64,000 nt of DNA from Pseudoclavibacter soli DSM 23366 (GCF_000423505.1 NZ_AUIC01000003.1:496001-560000); one strand, 5' to 3'; positions 1 to 9,126 are shown, numbered from the stretch's first letter. Notes: a model not told the origin generated them from the letters alone. A program made the numbers and translations.

Positions 1-392
1 AGCAGTCGACCGGTGCCGTTGACGATGCGCACGCCCTGCTTTTCGAGGGCCGCTGTCATGTCGGCTGACTGCTTGCGCGCCAGATCGAGCAGACGACTGT
101 TGACTGCTTTGAGATCGACTTTGTAGGTGGGTTCGACTGGGGTGTCAGAATCACCGACGAACACCTCGACGCCCAATGACCGCGCGGCCGCAGCATTAGT
201 CATGGCCTCGGCCACCGCAATCAGCGCCTTCGACGGCACGACGTCGCTCAGCACCGCTGAACCGCCCACGCCAGAACGCTCGATCAGTGTCACATTGGCC
301 CCCAGCTGCGCACCGGTGAGCGCCGCCTCGTAACCGCCCGGACCGCCGCCGATTACGACAAGGTCATGCTTCTCACCGAACTCATACGCCAT
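1..392 (-). CDS. LpdA-like NAD(P)H dehydrogenase (quinone), N-terminal part
   Basis: First 130 codons of a flavoprotein disulfide reductase-family enzyme, cut by the window edge. Residues ~12-24 form the FAD-binding dinucleotide fold (VVIGGGPGGYEAAL), followed by the acidic ribose-binding residue in VTLIER. Lipoamide dehydrogenases carry a redox disulfide just before PSK; here the stretch reads GGSAVLSDVVPSK, so PSK is kept and both cysteines are gone. The mycobacterial LpdA (Rv3303c) type has lost the disulfide chemistry and reduces quinones, which is the best analogy. The ATG at 392 is chosen because the glycine-rich motif follows at the usual distance; the Shine-Dalgarno sequence is weak. 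It is divergent from punA, as lpdA lies near punA in other actinobacteria. The NAD and interface domains lie outside the window. Confidence 0.8.
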   Translation of the reverse strand, partial: MAYEFGEKHDLVVIGGGPGGYEAALTGAQLGANVTLIERSGVGGSAVLSDVVPSKALIAVAEAMTNAAAARSLGVEVFVGDSDTPVEPTYKVDLKAVNSRLLDLARKQSADMTAALEKQGVRIVNGTGRL

Positions 393-460
393 TGCACTGT
401 ATTCCCATCCTGGTCGCGCACCGACCGGCCCGGCGGGCTGGTCTCACACGCGCCATCGCC

Positions 461-466
461 TATCGT
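461..466 (+). promoter_or_regulatory. -10 box of punA (leaderless)
   Basis: TATCGT lies 7 bases before the punA ATG, so transcription would start at or next to the start codon. No Shine-Dalgarno sequence is visible. Confidence 0.45.
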
Positions 467-473
467 TACCAGT

Positions 474-1295
474 ATGACAGCTCAGCAGTCTCCCTCTGAC
501 CCGTCTGCGGCGCTGGCTGCCCGAGCCGCCGCAGTTCTTCGCGAGGCCGCCGGTCTCGACAGTGTCGACCTCGCAGTAGTGCTCGGCTCCGGCTGGACCC
601 AAGCCGCTGATCTGATCGGCACGACAGTGGCCAGCGTCGCTGCCGAGCAGCTGCCTGGCTTTCACGTCTCAGGAGTGCCCGGCCACTCAGGTCGCGTCAC
701 GGTGGTACGCAGCGCAGCCGGTCAGACCGTGCTGGTCATCGGCGCGCGCACGCATCTGTATCAAGGGCTCGGTGTCGACGCAGTCACTCACGGGGTGCGT
801 GCAGCCGCTGCTTTGGGCGCACACGCTGTGGTGCTGACCAATGGATGCGGTGGCATCGACCCAGCGCTGGCCCCTGGCACACCCGTGCTCATCGCAGACC
901 ACATCAATCTCACAGGCGAGTCGGCGTTGCGCGGGCCGCGCTTCATCGACTGCACCGAGGTGTACTCCGCACGCCTGCGTAGCCTGGCTCGAGAAGTCGC
1001 GCCCGAACTGCCCGAGGGCGTCTACGCCCAATTCCGTGGGCCACAGTACGAAACCCCTGCGGAGGTGCGCATGGCGCGCACCCTCGGAGCCGACTTGGTG
1101 GGCATGTCCACCGCGCTTGAGGCGGTCGCAGCTCGCGCCGAGGGCCTTGAGGTCCTAGGCTTGTCGTTGGTCACGAACTTGGCAGCAGGCGTCTCCGCGA
1201 CGCCGCTGAGTCACGCCGAGGTGATGGAGGCCGGCCGCAGCGCCGCCCCCGTGATCACGAAACTGCTCGCAGACATCGTTGGGAAGATCGCATGA
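474..1295 (+). CDS. punA: Purine-nucleoside phosphorylase (trimeric type)
   Basis: Splits inosine and guanosine (ribo and deoxyribo) with phosphate into free base and pentose-1-phosphate for purine salvage in the cytosol. 273 residues, normal for the trimeric family. Visible motifs: LGSGW near residue 37, GVPGHSG near 66 (phosphate site), GARTHLYQG near 91, LTNGCGGI, and the base-binding run FRGPQYETPAE followed by GADLVGMST. A longer open frame starts at 366, but the ATG at 474 gives the usual family start and has a -10 box directly before it. It shares ATGA with the downstream phosphosugar mutase, so the two are translationally coupled; the mutase can interconvert the pentose-1-phosphate released here. 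Confidence 0.93.
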   Translation: MTAQQSPSDPSAALAARAAAVLREAAGLDSVDLAVVLGSGWTQAADLIGTTVASVAAEQLPGFHVSGVPGHSGRVTVVRSAAGQTVLVIGARTHLYQGLGVDAVTHGVRAAAALGAHAVVLTNGCGGIDPALAPGTPVLIADHINLTGESALRGPRFIDCTEVYSARLRSLAREVAPELPEGVYAQFRGPQYETPAEVRMARTLGADLVGMSTALEAVAARAEGLEVLGLSLVTNLAAGVSATPLSHAEVMEAGRSAAPVITKLLADIVGKIA

Positions 1296-3016
1296 CGCAA
1301 GACCAGAACCCGTCGGCCGCTGAGGCCGAGGCCGAACTGCTGGAGCGTGCCGAAGCTTGGCGCGCCCAAGACCCGGATCGCCAGACCGCACAGCAGCTGG
1401 CCGATCTCATCGAGCGCACGGCGAACGGTGATGCGCAGGCAACCGCCGAGCTGCACGCACGCTTCGACCACCGCCTCGCCTTCGGCACCGCCGGACTGCG
1501 CGGAGAGATGGGCGCCGGGCCAGCACGAATGAACCGCGTGCTGGTCTCACAAGCCGCCGCAGGTTTGGCCGCCTACCTCGTCGAGCATGGCCCCGCCGGC
1601 GAGCGCCCCAAGCTGGTCATCGGCTACGACGGCCGCTACAATTCCGAAATCTTTGCTCGCGACACTGCCGAGCTCGCTCAGGCAGCGGGAGTCGACGCAC
1701 TTCTGCTGCCGCGGGCCATGCCCACTCCGGTGACCGCCTTCGCGTTGCGCCATCTCGACGCAGCTGCGGCCGTCATGGTCACCGCCAGCCATAACCCTGG
1801 CGCAGACAATGGTTACAAGGTCTACCTCGGCGGAGCAGACGAGGGCTCTCAGATCATCAGCCCGGCCGACCAGCACATCGCCGCCCACATCGACGGCATC
1901 GCGCGAGACTTCACCGTCGACCAGCTGCCTCGGTCACAGGCCTATGTCGTGCTCGATGATGACGTGCTCGAGGCCTACGTGGCGCAGACCGCCGAGGCGA
2001 TCGCTCGACGCGCACCGGGCGATGCCCGTGAGATTCCCTTCGTGTACACCGCCATGCATGGCGTGGGCTGGGAGACTGCACGGCTGCTGTTTGAGCGTCT
2101 GGGCATCACCGCTCCCGAGATCGTCGATGAGCAGATCGCTCCTGATCCTGATTTTCCCACCGTCTCCTTCCCGAACCCCGAGGAGTCCGGTGCGCTCGAT
2201 CTCTCATTCGCCAAGGCTCGCGCCACGGGAGCCGAGCTGATCATCGCCAACGATCCCGATGCCGACCGTCTCGCTGTGGCCATCCCTGCGCCCGACACTG
2301 AAGCCGGCTGGCGCCGCCTGACCGGCAACGAAGTCGGCTGGCTGCTGGGCGATCTGCTGGCGAGCGAACACCCACAGGCCACGCCCGGTGCGCTTGCAGC
2401 ATCTCTGGTGTCGAGCCCGTTGCTCGGGCGCATCGCCGCCCACTACGGTCTCACTCACGTCGAGACCCTCACCGGTTTCAAATACGTCAACCGCGTGCCG
2501 AACCTCGTCTTTGGCTACGAAGAGGCGCTGGGGTATCTCGTCGACCCCGAGCTGGTGCGCGATAAAGACGGCATCTCAGCAGCCGCGATCTTCCTGCTGC
2601 TGGCCGCCCGGTTGCGCTCACAGGGCGAGACCGTTGCCGCAGCGCTCGACCGTATCGGCGCTGAGTATGGTTTCGCCGCCAGCGACCAAGTGTCGCTGCG
2701 AGTGGCTGATGTCTCACTGATCGCGCAGGCAACGCAGGAGCTGCGCGACCAGCCGCCTACTCAGATCGCGGGCCGCACCGTCGAGCAGGCAGAAGACCTC
2801 GCCCACGGACTCGACGGGCTGCCCCCGGCTGATATTCTGCGGTACCACCTGAGCGATGGCTCACGCGTGATCGTGCGCCCGTCAGGCACCGAGCCCAAGC
2901 TGAAGATCTACCTCGACGTCTCAAGCTCTGCCGCCGATGCGGCGCAGGCTCACGCCGAGAACGCTCAGGCGTTGGCCGAGCTGGCCGCTTGGTGGCGGGA
3001 GCACCTGAGCCTCTGA
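1292..3016 (+). CDS. pmmB: Phosphohexomutase / phosphopentomutase family (PmmB-like)
   Basis: Alpha-D-phosphohexomutase of 574 residues. The phosphoserine loop TASHNPGADNGYK is near residue 164, the magnesium loop NDPDADR near 320, the sugar-binding loop GYEEALGY near 410, and the C-terminal phosphate-binding RPSGTEPK near 528. The family moves phosphate between C1 and C6 (or C5) of sugars. Coupling to punA by a 4-base overlap suggests a role with ribose-1-phosphate as well as hexose-1-phosphates; the substrate cannot be read from sequence. The punA-pmmB order matches deoD-pmmB in mycobacteria. A 19-20-base repeat follows its stop codon. Confidence 0.88.
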   Translation: MTQDQNPSAAEAEAELLERAEAWRAQDPDRQTAQQLADLIERTANGDAQATAELHARFDHRLAFGTAGLRGEMGAGPARMNRVLVSQAAAGLAAYLVEHGPAGERPKLVIGYDGRYNSEIFARDTAELAQAAGVDALLLPRAMPTPVTAFALRHLDAAAAVMVTASHNPGADNGYKVYLGGADEGSQIISPADQHIAAHIDGIARDFTVDQLPRSQAYVVLDDDVLEAYVAQTAEAIARRAPGDAREIPFVYTAMHGVGWETARLLFERLGITAPEIVDEQIAPDPDFPTVSFPNPEESGALDLSFAKARATGAELIIANDPDADRLAVAIPAPDTEAGWRRLTGNEVGWLLGDLLASEHPQATPGALAASLVSSPLLGRIAAHYGLTHVETLTGFKYVNRVPNLVFGYEEALGYLVDPELVRDKDGISAAAIFLLLAARLRSQGETVAAALDRIGAEYGFAASDQVSLRVADVSLIAQATQELRDQPPTQIAGRTVEQAEDLAHGLDGLPPADILRYHLSDGSRVIVRPSGTEPKLKIYLDVSSSAADAAQAHAENAQALAELAAWWREHLSL

Positions 3017-3032
3017 CTCAGTGCCGCTGGCG

Positions 3033-3082
3033 CAGTGCACCCGCGCAGAGCTCAGTGCACCCGAGCAGGCTCAGTGCACCCG
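3033..3082. repeat. Short tandem repeat between pmmB and add
   Basis: CAGTGCACCCG occurs three times, at 3033-3043, 3053-3063 and 3072-3082, with a period of 20 then 19 bases. A degenerate copy (CAGTGCCGC) precedes at about 3019. The array fills the gap between two convergent genes. No intrinsic terminator is evident, so it may replace one; its role is unknown. Confidence 0.75.
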
Positions 3083-3089
3083 CCGGGGC

Positions 3090-4220
3090 TCAGCGCTCGG
3101 CGCGTGCGAGGTCGTAGGCGGCGATGATGCGGTCGGCGAGGTCTTGGCGATCAGTTGCCGGAATGAACGCCGACTCTGCCGCGTTGAGCGTCAGCACAGC
3201 GAGGTCGTCGAGCCCGTACTCGAAGGCATCGGCTACCCGTGCCAGCTCTTGAGTGAGCGTGGTGTTCGACTGCAGGCGGTTGTCGACGTTGACGCTCACC
3301 TTGAAGTCGAGCTGGTAGAGCAGATCGAGCGGATGCTCGTCGAAAGGCCCCACCCACGCGCCGGTCTGCAGATTCGACGAGGGGTTCGCCTCGATGGCGA
3401 TGCCTCGATCGCGCACCCACGCCGCCACATCGCCGAGCACGGCGATGGTCTCATCTGGATCGTCACCGTCAAGCAGCTCGATGTCGTCGAGCAGTCGAGT
3501 GCCATGCCCCAGGCGAAGGGCCCGAGCGTCGACGAGAGCCGACACAATCGACTCGATGCCGTCGGCCTCGCCTGCGTGCACGGTCACGGGGAAGAACTCT
3601 CGCGCCAAGTAGTCGAAGGCCTCTTGGTGCTGGCTGGGCGCAAACCCCAGCTCGGGGCCGGCAATGTCAAAGCCCACCACACCGGCGTCGCGATGGCGCA
3701 CGGCAAGCTTGGCGATCTCGAGCGCCCGGTCGTTTTGCCGCAGCGCATCAAGCACCTGATTTGCCTCGATGTGGTAACCGTTGAGAGCCGCGTCACGCAC
3801 GCCCTCCTCGAGCCCGGCAGCCACCGCCTCGACTGCCTCGTCGAGACTGAGCCCGGCACGCAGATGCTGTTCGGGAGCCCAACGCGCCTCAACATAGACG
3901 ATGCCGTCGGCGACACTGTCTTCGACGAACTCACGCGCCACTCTGGCCAAGGCCTCGGCGCTCTGCATCACGCCGACCGTCTGGTCAAAAGTCGTGAGGT
4001 AGGTGGGCAGGTCACCCGAGTCGGCGCTGGATACGAACCAGTCGGCGAGATCATCGGGGTCGGTCTCGGGGAGCGGAAAGCCGGTCTGCTCGGCGAGCTC
4101 GACGATGGTCGCGGCGCGCAGGCCGCCGTCGAGGTGGTCATGCAGACTCACCTTGGGCAGAGAGACGAGGTCGACCCCGTCGACGATGTAAGACTCGGAT
4201 GCGGGCTGTGCGGCGTTCAT
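3090..4220 (-). CDS. add: Adenosine deaminase
   Basis: Hydrolyses adenosine and deoxyadenosine to inosine and ammonia, feeding punA across the gap. 376 residues. The metal site opens with SLHDHLDGG near residue 25. The catalytic VHAGEA is near 215, LGHGTRL follows, then EANPSSN, and the last metal-site aspartate lies in SVNVDNRL, where many bacterial enzymes read NTDDP. The ATG at 4220 sits 6 bases after a TAGAGT box, suggesting a leaderless mRNA. Convergent with pmmB; the gene upstream is the nucleotidyltransferase, 77 bases away. Confidence 0.92.
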   Translation of the reverse strand: MNAAQPASESYIVDGVDLVSLPKVSLHDHLDGGLRAATIVELAEQTGFPLPETDPDDLADWFVSSADSGDLPTYLTTFDQTVGVMQSAEALARVAREFVEDSVADGIVYVEARWAPEQHLRAGLSLDEAVEAVAAGLEEGVRDAALNGYHIEANQVLDALRQNDRALEIAKLAVRHRDAGVVGFDIAGPELGFAPSQHQEAFDYLAREFFPVTVHAGEADGIESIVSALVDARALRLGHGTRLLDDIELLDGDDPDETIAVLGDVAAWVRDRGIAIEANPSSNLQTGAWVGPFDEHPLDLLYQLDFKVSVNVDNRLQSNTTLTQELARVADAFEYGLDDLAVLTLNAAESAFIPATDRQDLADRIIAAYDLARAER

Positions 4221-4226
4221 GGGAAA

Positions 4227-4232
4227 ACTCTA
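4227..4232 (-). promoter_or_regulatory. -10 box of add (leaderless)
   Basis: TAGAGT on the minus strand ends 6 bases before the add ATG. No Shine-Dalgarno sequence is seen. Confidence 0.45.
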
Positions 4233-4297
4233 TCCGAGACCGCCGACAGGCGCGCCGCTTGCCGGCAGAGTTCGCCGTCACGTTACCCAATGGTGAG

Positions 4298-5416
4298 CTA
4301 CAGCAGCCCGTCGTTGCCGGTCTGTCGCACCATCTCGACCATCTCTTTCACCCTTTGGGTGTTATCGCCGGTGGTCACCAGCAGCACGTCGTCGGTATCC
4401 ACCACGACAAGGTCTTGCACTCCGATCAGCGCGATGAGGCGATCCGTCTCACTGACCAGCACACCGGTGCTGCCCTCGGAAAGCACCTGGGCATCCCCCA
4501 GAATCGCCAGGTTGCCCGGCTGATGACGCCGCACCTGTCGCGCCACGGCAGAGAAGTCGCCGACATCATCCCAGTCGAAGTGTGCCGGAATCACTGCGAC
4601 CTGCCCACGGGCGGCCACCGGCTCGGCAACGGAATAGTCGATCGCGATGCGTGCGAGCGTCGGCCAGACGCGGTCGACGACTCGCTGTCGCTCATCAGTG
4701 TGCCAGGCCTCGGCGATCTCGGTCACCCCGTCGACCAGCGCTGGCTGTGTCTGGGCCAGCCACGCGAGAAGGTCAGCCGCACGGGCGACGAACATACCCG
4801 CGTTCCAGAGGTAGTCGCCGCTGCGCAGGTACGACTCGGCGACATCGGCACGCGGCTTTTCGACAAACTGCGTCACGGCATGCGCTGTGGTGCCCGCAGG
4901 CTCGGTCAGCGCCTCGGCGAAGCGAATGTAACCGAACCCCGTGGCCGGCCGAGACGGCGTGACACCGATGGTCACGAGACGTCCGGTTGCAGCGACCGAC
5001 GCAGCATCCTGCAGGGCCGCCCGAAATGTCGGCTCATCACCAATCACATGGTCGGCGGGCAACGAGGCCATGATGGCATCCGGGTCATGTTGCACCAACA
5101 GCGCCGCGGCCAAACCGATCGCCGCGCTCGAATCACGAGGCTCGTTCTCCGCCACGATGTGTTCGGCGCTGACGTCGGGCAGCTGCGCTGCCACCGCCTC
5201 GCGATGCCGGCGACCCGTAACCACCAGCACATGATCGGCGCCGACCAGAGGCAGCACTCGATCAACTGTGGCCCGCAACAGTGAACGGCCGGTGCCGGTG
5301 AGGTCGAGCAGAAACTTCGGCTCGCTGGCGCGCGACAGCGGCCACAGCCGAGAGCCGACACCTCCGGCGGGGATGACGGCATACAGATGAGACGATGGCA
5401 CAGAGGTCGCTGGCAT
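4298..5416 (-). CDS. manC: Mannose-1-phosphate guanylyltransferase
   Basis: Makes GDP-mannose from GTP and mannose-1-phosphate for cell-surface mannolipids and glycans. 372 residues. The nucleotide-binding signature AGGVGSRLWPLSR is near residue 16, followed by EPKFLLDL. FGYIRF, FVEKP and WNAGMF are all present in family order. There is no C-terminal isomerase domain, so this is the single-domain actinobacterial type. The ATG at 5416 is chosen because TATGGT lies 7 bases before it; an in-frame ATG at 5428 is the alternative. Divergent from sdhC. Confidence 0.9.
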   Translation of the reverse strand: MPATSVPSSHLYAVIPAGGVGSRLWPLSRASEPKFLLDLTGTGRSLLRATVDRVLPLVGADHVLVVTGRRHREAVAAQLPDVSAEHIVAENEPRDSSAAIGLAAALLVQHDPDAIMASLPADHVIGDEPTFRAALQDAASVAATGRLVTIGVTPSRPATGFGYIRFAEALTEPAGTTAHAVTQFVEKPRADVAESYLRSGDYLWNAGMFVARAADLLAWLAQTQPALVDGVTEIAEAWHTDERQRVVDRVWPTLARIAIDYSVAEPVAARGQVAVIPAHFDWDDVGDFSAVARQVRRHQPGNLAILGDAQVLSEGSTGVLVSETDRLIALIGVQDLVVVDTDDVLLVTTGDNTQRVKEMVEMVRQTGNDGLL

Positions 5417-5423
5417 GTGCGAC

Positions 5424-5429
5424 ACCATA
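5424..5429 (-). promoter_or_regulatory. -10 box of manC (leaderless)
   Basis: TATGGT on the minus strand lies 7 bases before the chosen ATG. Confidence 0.45.
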
Positions 5430-5482
5430 CCAGCGCGGGCTCGGCGACACCTGTCGGAAAAGTGTCTGTCGAGCATATATTT

Positions 5483-5501
5483 TTAGGCTCGCCTTACTCA
5501 C
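5483..5501 (+). promoter_or_regulatory. Possible DtxR/IdeR-type iron box before sdhC
   Basis: TTAGGCTCGCCTTACTCAC matches 13 of 19 positions of the DtxR consensus by eye and holds the near-palindrome TTAGGC-TC-GCCTTA. It lies about 90 bases before sdhC. Iron control of succinate dehydrogenase, an iron-sulfur and haem enzyme, is known in corynebacteria. The match is partial. Confidence 0.4.
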
Positions 5502-5588
5502 ATGCGCGCATACCCCGGGTCTACACTGATCAAGAACACCGACGCCATCGTGTTGTGTGGCGGCCGTCTCAACCAAGGAGGGTTGTTC

Positions 5589-5966
5589 GTGGCAGCGAAA
5601 CCAGCCGGTACTCTGTACCGCGGCCGGGAGGGCATGTGGTCCTGGGTCTTTCACCGCATCACCGGCGTAGCCATCTTTTTCTTCCTGTTGGTGCACATTC
5701 TCGACACCGCGCTGATCCGCCTCTCACCTGAGGCGTACAACGCGGTCATCAGCACCTACAAGAACCCCATCATGGGCCTCGGCGAGGTCGCGCTGGTCGC
5801 AGCAATCGCCTTCCACGCCCTCAACGGTCTGCGCGTGATCCTGATCGACTTCTGGTCGAAGGGCACCAAATACCAGGCCGTGCTCTTCTGGGTGGTCATC
5901 GCCCTGTGGATCGTCACTCTGGCCGGCTTCGTGCCCCGCCACCTCGCGAACGTCTTCGGACACTAG
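5589..5966 (+). CDS. sdhC: Succinate dehydrogenase cytochrome b556 subunit
   Basis: Membrane anchor of respiratory complex II, 125 residues from the GTG at 5589. That start has a near-perfect AAGGAGGG at 5575-5582; the in-frame extension back to 5502 has no such site. Three membrane helices are visible (around residues 20-40, 55-80 and 95-115). Conserved features are WSWVFHRITG at the quinone end and FHALNGLR, whose histidine is the likely haem ligand. First gene of sdhCDAB, with sdhD 8 bases on. Confidence 0.9.
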   Translation: MAAKPAGTLYRGREGMWSWVFHRITGVAIFFFLLVHILDTALIRLSPEAYNAVISTYKNPIMGLGEVALVAAIAFHALNGLRVILIDFWSKGTKYQAVLFWVVIALWIVTLAGFVPRHLANVFGH

Positions 5967-5974
5967 GAGCAGAC

Positions 5975-6430
5975 ATGAGCGTCACCATCGAGAAGCCCGA
6001 TCGCAAAAACCCGACGTGGTACACCCGCCAGCCGCACAAGCGTTCCAACCGTGAACGCACGGCATGGCTGTTCATGCGCGGCTCCGGCGTGCTGCTGGTC
6101 GTGCTCATCTTCGGCCACCTCTACTTCAACCTGATGACCGGCTCTGGCATTCACCAGGTCGACTGGGGCTTTGTGGCTGGCAAACTGGCCAATCCGTTCT
6201 GGCAGGTGTGGGACATCCTGCTGCTGTGGCTGGCGCTGCTGCACGGCGCCAACGGCATGCGCACTATCGTCAACGACTACGTCGCCCGCGAGGGCGTCGC
6301 TCGCGGGCTGCGCATTGCGATCTTCGCCACCGCTGGCGTGCTGATAGTACTGGGCACTTGGGTCGTCTTCGGCTTCAGCCCCTGCGATGACCCGAGCCTC
6401 GCCGCCTCCTGGCAGCAGTACTGCAAGTAG
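5975..6430 (+). CDS. sdhD: Succinate dehydrogenase hydrophobic anchor subunit
   Basis: Second membrane subunit of complex II, 151 residues. After a basic cytoplasmic N-terminus come three helices (about 33-53, 73-97 and 112-132). HLYFN and LLHGANGMRTIVNDY carry the conserved histidines. It starts at ATG 5975 behind AGGAG, eight bases after the sdhC stop. A longer in-frame ORF starting at 5906 overlaps sdhC and is not used. With SdhC it holds the haem and quinone site. Confidence 0.9.
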   Translation: MSVTIEKPDRKNPTWYTRQPHKRSNRERTAWLFMRGSGVLLVVLIFGHLYFNLMTGSGIHQVDWGFVAGKLANPFWQVWDILLLWLALLHGANGMRTIVNDYVAREGVARGLRIAIFATAGVLIVLGTWVVFGFSPCDDPSLAASWQQYCK

Positions 6431-6468
6431 ATTTGAACACCCCAAGTCAAAGGTGATGAGAGACTGAT

Positions 6469-8271
6469 ATGACCGAGACCACCACTACCACCAACGGCAG
6501 CTACACCGTGCACCACCACCAGTACGATGTGGTCATCGTCGGTGCCGGCGGCGCCGGCATGCGCGCCGCGGTCGAGGCCGGGCCGCACGCCAAAACCGCG
6601 GTCATCTCCAAGCTGTACCCCACGCGTTCGCACACCGGTGCTGCGCAGGGCGGCATGGCCGCTGCACTGTCGAACCTCGAAGAAGACTCGTGGGAGTGGC
6701 ACACCTATGACACCGTCAAGGGCGGCGACTTCCTCGCCGACCAAGACGCCGTCGAGATCCTCGCCAAAGAGGCCATCGACGCAGTGATCGATCTCGAGAA
6801 CATGGGGCTGCCGTTCAACCGTACTGACGAGGGCAAGATCGCCCAGCGTCGCTTCGGCGGGCACACCCGTGAGCATGGCAAGGCTCCGGTGCGCCGCTCT
6901 TGCTACGCTGCCGACCGCACTGGCCACATGATTCTGCAGACGCTGTACCAGAACTGCGTCAAGCTCGGCATTGAGTTCTTCAACGAGTACTACGCGCTCG
7001 ATCTCGTGTTCAACGAGGTCGACGGCGAGCGTCGTCCGGCTGCGGTCATCGCCTACGAGCTGGCCACCGGTGACATTCACGTGTTCCAGGCCAAGTCGAT
7101 CATCTTCGCGACCGGCGGTTTCGGCAAGATCTTCAAGACCACCTCGAACGCCCACACACTCACCGGCGACGGCGTGGGCATCATCTGGCGTCAGGGCCTG
7201 CCGCTCGAAGACGTCGAGTTCTTCCAGTTCCACCCGACCGGCCTCGCCGGCCTCGGCATCCTCATCACGGAGGGCGCTCGAGGTGAGGGCGCGATCCTGC
7301 GTAACTCCACCGGTGAGCGCTTCATGGAGCGCTACGCACCCACTATCAAAGACCTCGCACCTCGCGACATCGTGGCGCGATGCATGGTGCAAGAGGTGCA
7401 AGAGGGTCGCGGTGTCGGCCCGAACAAAGACTATGTGCTGCTCGACTGCACGCACTTGGGTGCAGAGGTGCTCGAGACCAAGCTCCCCGACATCACCGAA
7501 TTCGCTCGCACCTATTTGGGTGTCGATCCGGTGACCGAGCCGGTGCCCGTCTACCCCACCGCGCACTACGCTATGGGCGGCATTCCCACAAACAACAACT
7601 CTGAAGTGCTGCGCAACATCAAAGATGTCGTGCCCGGCCTCTACGCCGCTGGCGAGTGCGCCTGCGTGTCGGTGCACGGCGCCAACCGCTTGGGCACCAA
7701 CTCACTGCTCGACATCAACGTGTTCGGCAAGCGCGCCGGGCGCCAGGCAGTCAAGTACTCACGTGAGGCCGAGTTCGTGCCGGTTCCGGCCCATGCCGAG
7801 CAGGGCGTCATCGATCTGCTCGAGAAGGTGCGCAACTCCACCGGCACCGAGTCGGTGTCGCAGATCCGCAAAGAGCTGCAAGAGACCATGGACACCAACG
7901 CCCAGGTGTTCCGCACCGAAGAGACCCTCCAGCAGGCACTCGTCGACGTGGCAGCACTGCGCAAGCGCTACGAGAATGTGGCAGTGCATGATCACGGGCG
8001 TCGATTCAACACCGACCTGCTCGAGGGCATTGAGCTCGGGTTCCTCATCGACCTTGCCGAGGTGCTTGTGGTGGCTGCGCTCAACCGCAAAGAGAGCCGT
8101 GGCGGTCACATGCGCGACGACTACCCCAAGCGTGACGACGCCAACTACCTCAAGCACACCATGGCCTGGCTCACTGGCGAACCCGACAAAGAGCAGCCTG
8201 GTGACCATATCGCCCTCGGCTGGAAGCCGGTCGTTCTGACCCGGTACGAGCCCAAAGAGAGGAAGTACTGA
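6469..8271 (+). CDS. sdhA: Succinate dehydrogenase flavoprotein subunit
   Basis: Oxidises succinate to fumarate at a covalently bound FAD on the cytoplasmic face. 600 residues. [14 protein letters not shown] near residue 22 binds FAD, and the histidine in [10 protein letters not shown] near 55 carries the flavin. [14 protein letters not shown] and RDIVARCM build the dicarboxylate site. HYAMGGI and [11 protein letters not shown] are also intact. The RNA leader between sdhD and sdhA carries an AAAGGTGATGAGAG stretch serving as ribosome site. sdhB follows after one base. Confidence 0.96.
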   Translation: MTETTTTTNGSYTVHHHQYDVVIVGAGGAGMRAAVEAGPHAKTAVISKLYPTRSHTGAAQGGMAAALSNLEEDSWEWHTYDTVKGGDFLADQDAVEILAKEAIDAVIDLENMGLPFNRTDEGKIAQRRFGGHTREHGKAPVRRSCYAADRTGHMILQTLYQNCVKLGIEFFNEYYALDLVFNEVDGERRPAAVIAYELATGDIHVFQAKSIIFATGGFGKIFKTTSNAHTLTGDGVGIIWRQGLPLEDVEFFQFHPTGLAGLGILITEGARGEGAILRNSTGERFMERYAPTIKDLAPRDIVARCMVQEVQEGRGVGPNKDYVLLDCTHLGAEVLETKLPDITEFARTYLGVDPVTEPVPVYPTAHYAMGGIPTNNNSEVLRNIKDVVPGLYAAGECACVSVHGANRLGTNSLLDINVFGKRAGRQAVKYSREAEFVPVPAHAEQGVIDLLEKVRNSTGTESVSQIRKELQETMDTNAQVFRTEETLQQALVDVAALRKRYENVAVHDHGRRFNTDLLEGIELGFLIDLAEVLVVAALNRKESRGGHMRDDYPKRDDANYLKHTMAWLTGEPDKEQPGDHIALGWKPVVLTRYEPKERKY

Positions 8272-8272
8272 C

Positions 8273-9103
8273 ATGTCCGCCGCGACCCAAGCTCCCGAAG
8301 ACATCACGTCGAAGGCACACGCCGAGTCATACAGTGCTGATGCCGCTGACCGGTCGAAGCACGCTCCGAGTGCACATGATGCGTCGGTGAAGCCCTTCAC
8401 CGTCACGTTCATCATCCGTCGCTTCGACCCCGACGTCGACTCTGAGCCGCACTGGGAAGACTTCGACGTCGAGATGTACTCGACCGACCGTGTGCTCGAC
8501 GCACTGCACAAGATCAAGTGGGAGCAAGACGGCTCACTCACGTTCCGTCGTTCGTGCGCTCACGGCATCTGCGGCTCTGATGCCATGCGCATCAACGGGC
8601 GCAACCGCTTGGCCTGCAAGACACTGATCAAAGATCTCGACATCGAGAAGCCGATCTACGTCGAGGCCATCAAGGGCCTGCCACTCGAGAAAGACCTCGT
8701 CGTCGACATGGAGCCCTTCTTCCAGTCGTACCGTGAGGTGCAGCCCTTCCTGCAGGCTCACTCAGAGCCGCATGAAGGCCGCGAGCGCCTGCAGACCATC
8801 AAAGATCGCGAGATCTTCGATGACACCACCAAGTGCATCCTCTGCGCCGCCTGCACATCGAGCTGCCCGGTCTTCTGGACCGACGGCCAGTACTTCGGCC
8901 CCTCGGCAATTGTCAACGCGCATCGTTTCATCTTCGATTCTCGTGACGACGAGTCGCAGGTGCGCCTCGATATCCTGAATGACAAAGAGGGCGTGTGGCG
9001 CTGCCGCACTACCTTCAACTGCACCGAGGCCTGCCCTCGTGGCATTCAGATCACCAAGGCGATCGCCGAGGTGAAGCAGGCCGTCATCCGCGGCCACCGC
9101 TGA
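8273..9103 (+). CDS. sdhB: Succinate dehydrogenase iron-sulfur subunit
   Basis: Carries electrons from the flavin to quinone. 276 residues. The [2Fe-2S] cysteines are in RSCAHGICGSDAM with a later C in RLAC. The other clusters are held by CILCAACTSSCP and by CRTTFNCTEACPRG. Compared with most family members there is an extra N-terminus of about 40 residues, rich in Ala, Ser and His, before the ferredoxin domain (KPFTVTFIIRRFDP). The ATG is preceded by GAGAGGAAG, so the extension is probably translated. Last gene of the operon, with a strong hairpin behind it. Confidence 0.95.
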   Translation: MSAATQAPEDITSKAHAESYSADAADRSKHAPSAHDASVKPFTVTFIIRRFDPDVDSEPHWEDFDVEMYSTDRVLDALHKIKWEQDGSLTFRRSCAHGICGSDAMRINGRNRLACKTLIKDLDIEKPIYVEAIKGLPLEKDLVVDMEPFFQSYREVQPFLQAHSEPHEGRERLQTIKDREIFDDTTKCILCAACTSSCPVFWTDGQYFGPSAIVNAHRFIFDSRDDESQVRLDILNDKEGVWRCRTTFNCTEACPRGIQITKAIAEVKQAVIRGHR

Positions 9104-9126
9104 TCACTCATTCGATCGACCCCCTC

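Noticed and set aside
3021-4523. 500-residue open frame on the plus strand opposite add
   Set aside because: Add on the other strand has full metal-site motifs; this frame has no recognisable domain and is a by-product of high GC codon use.
6277-7677. 466-residue open frame opposite sdhA
   Set aside because: SdhA is complete and certain on the plus strand; the antisense frame is His/Val/Asp-rich shadow sequence.
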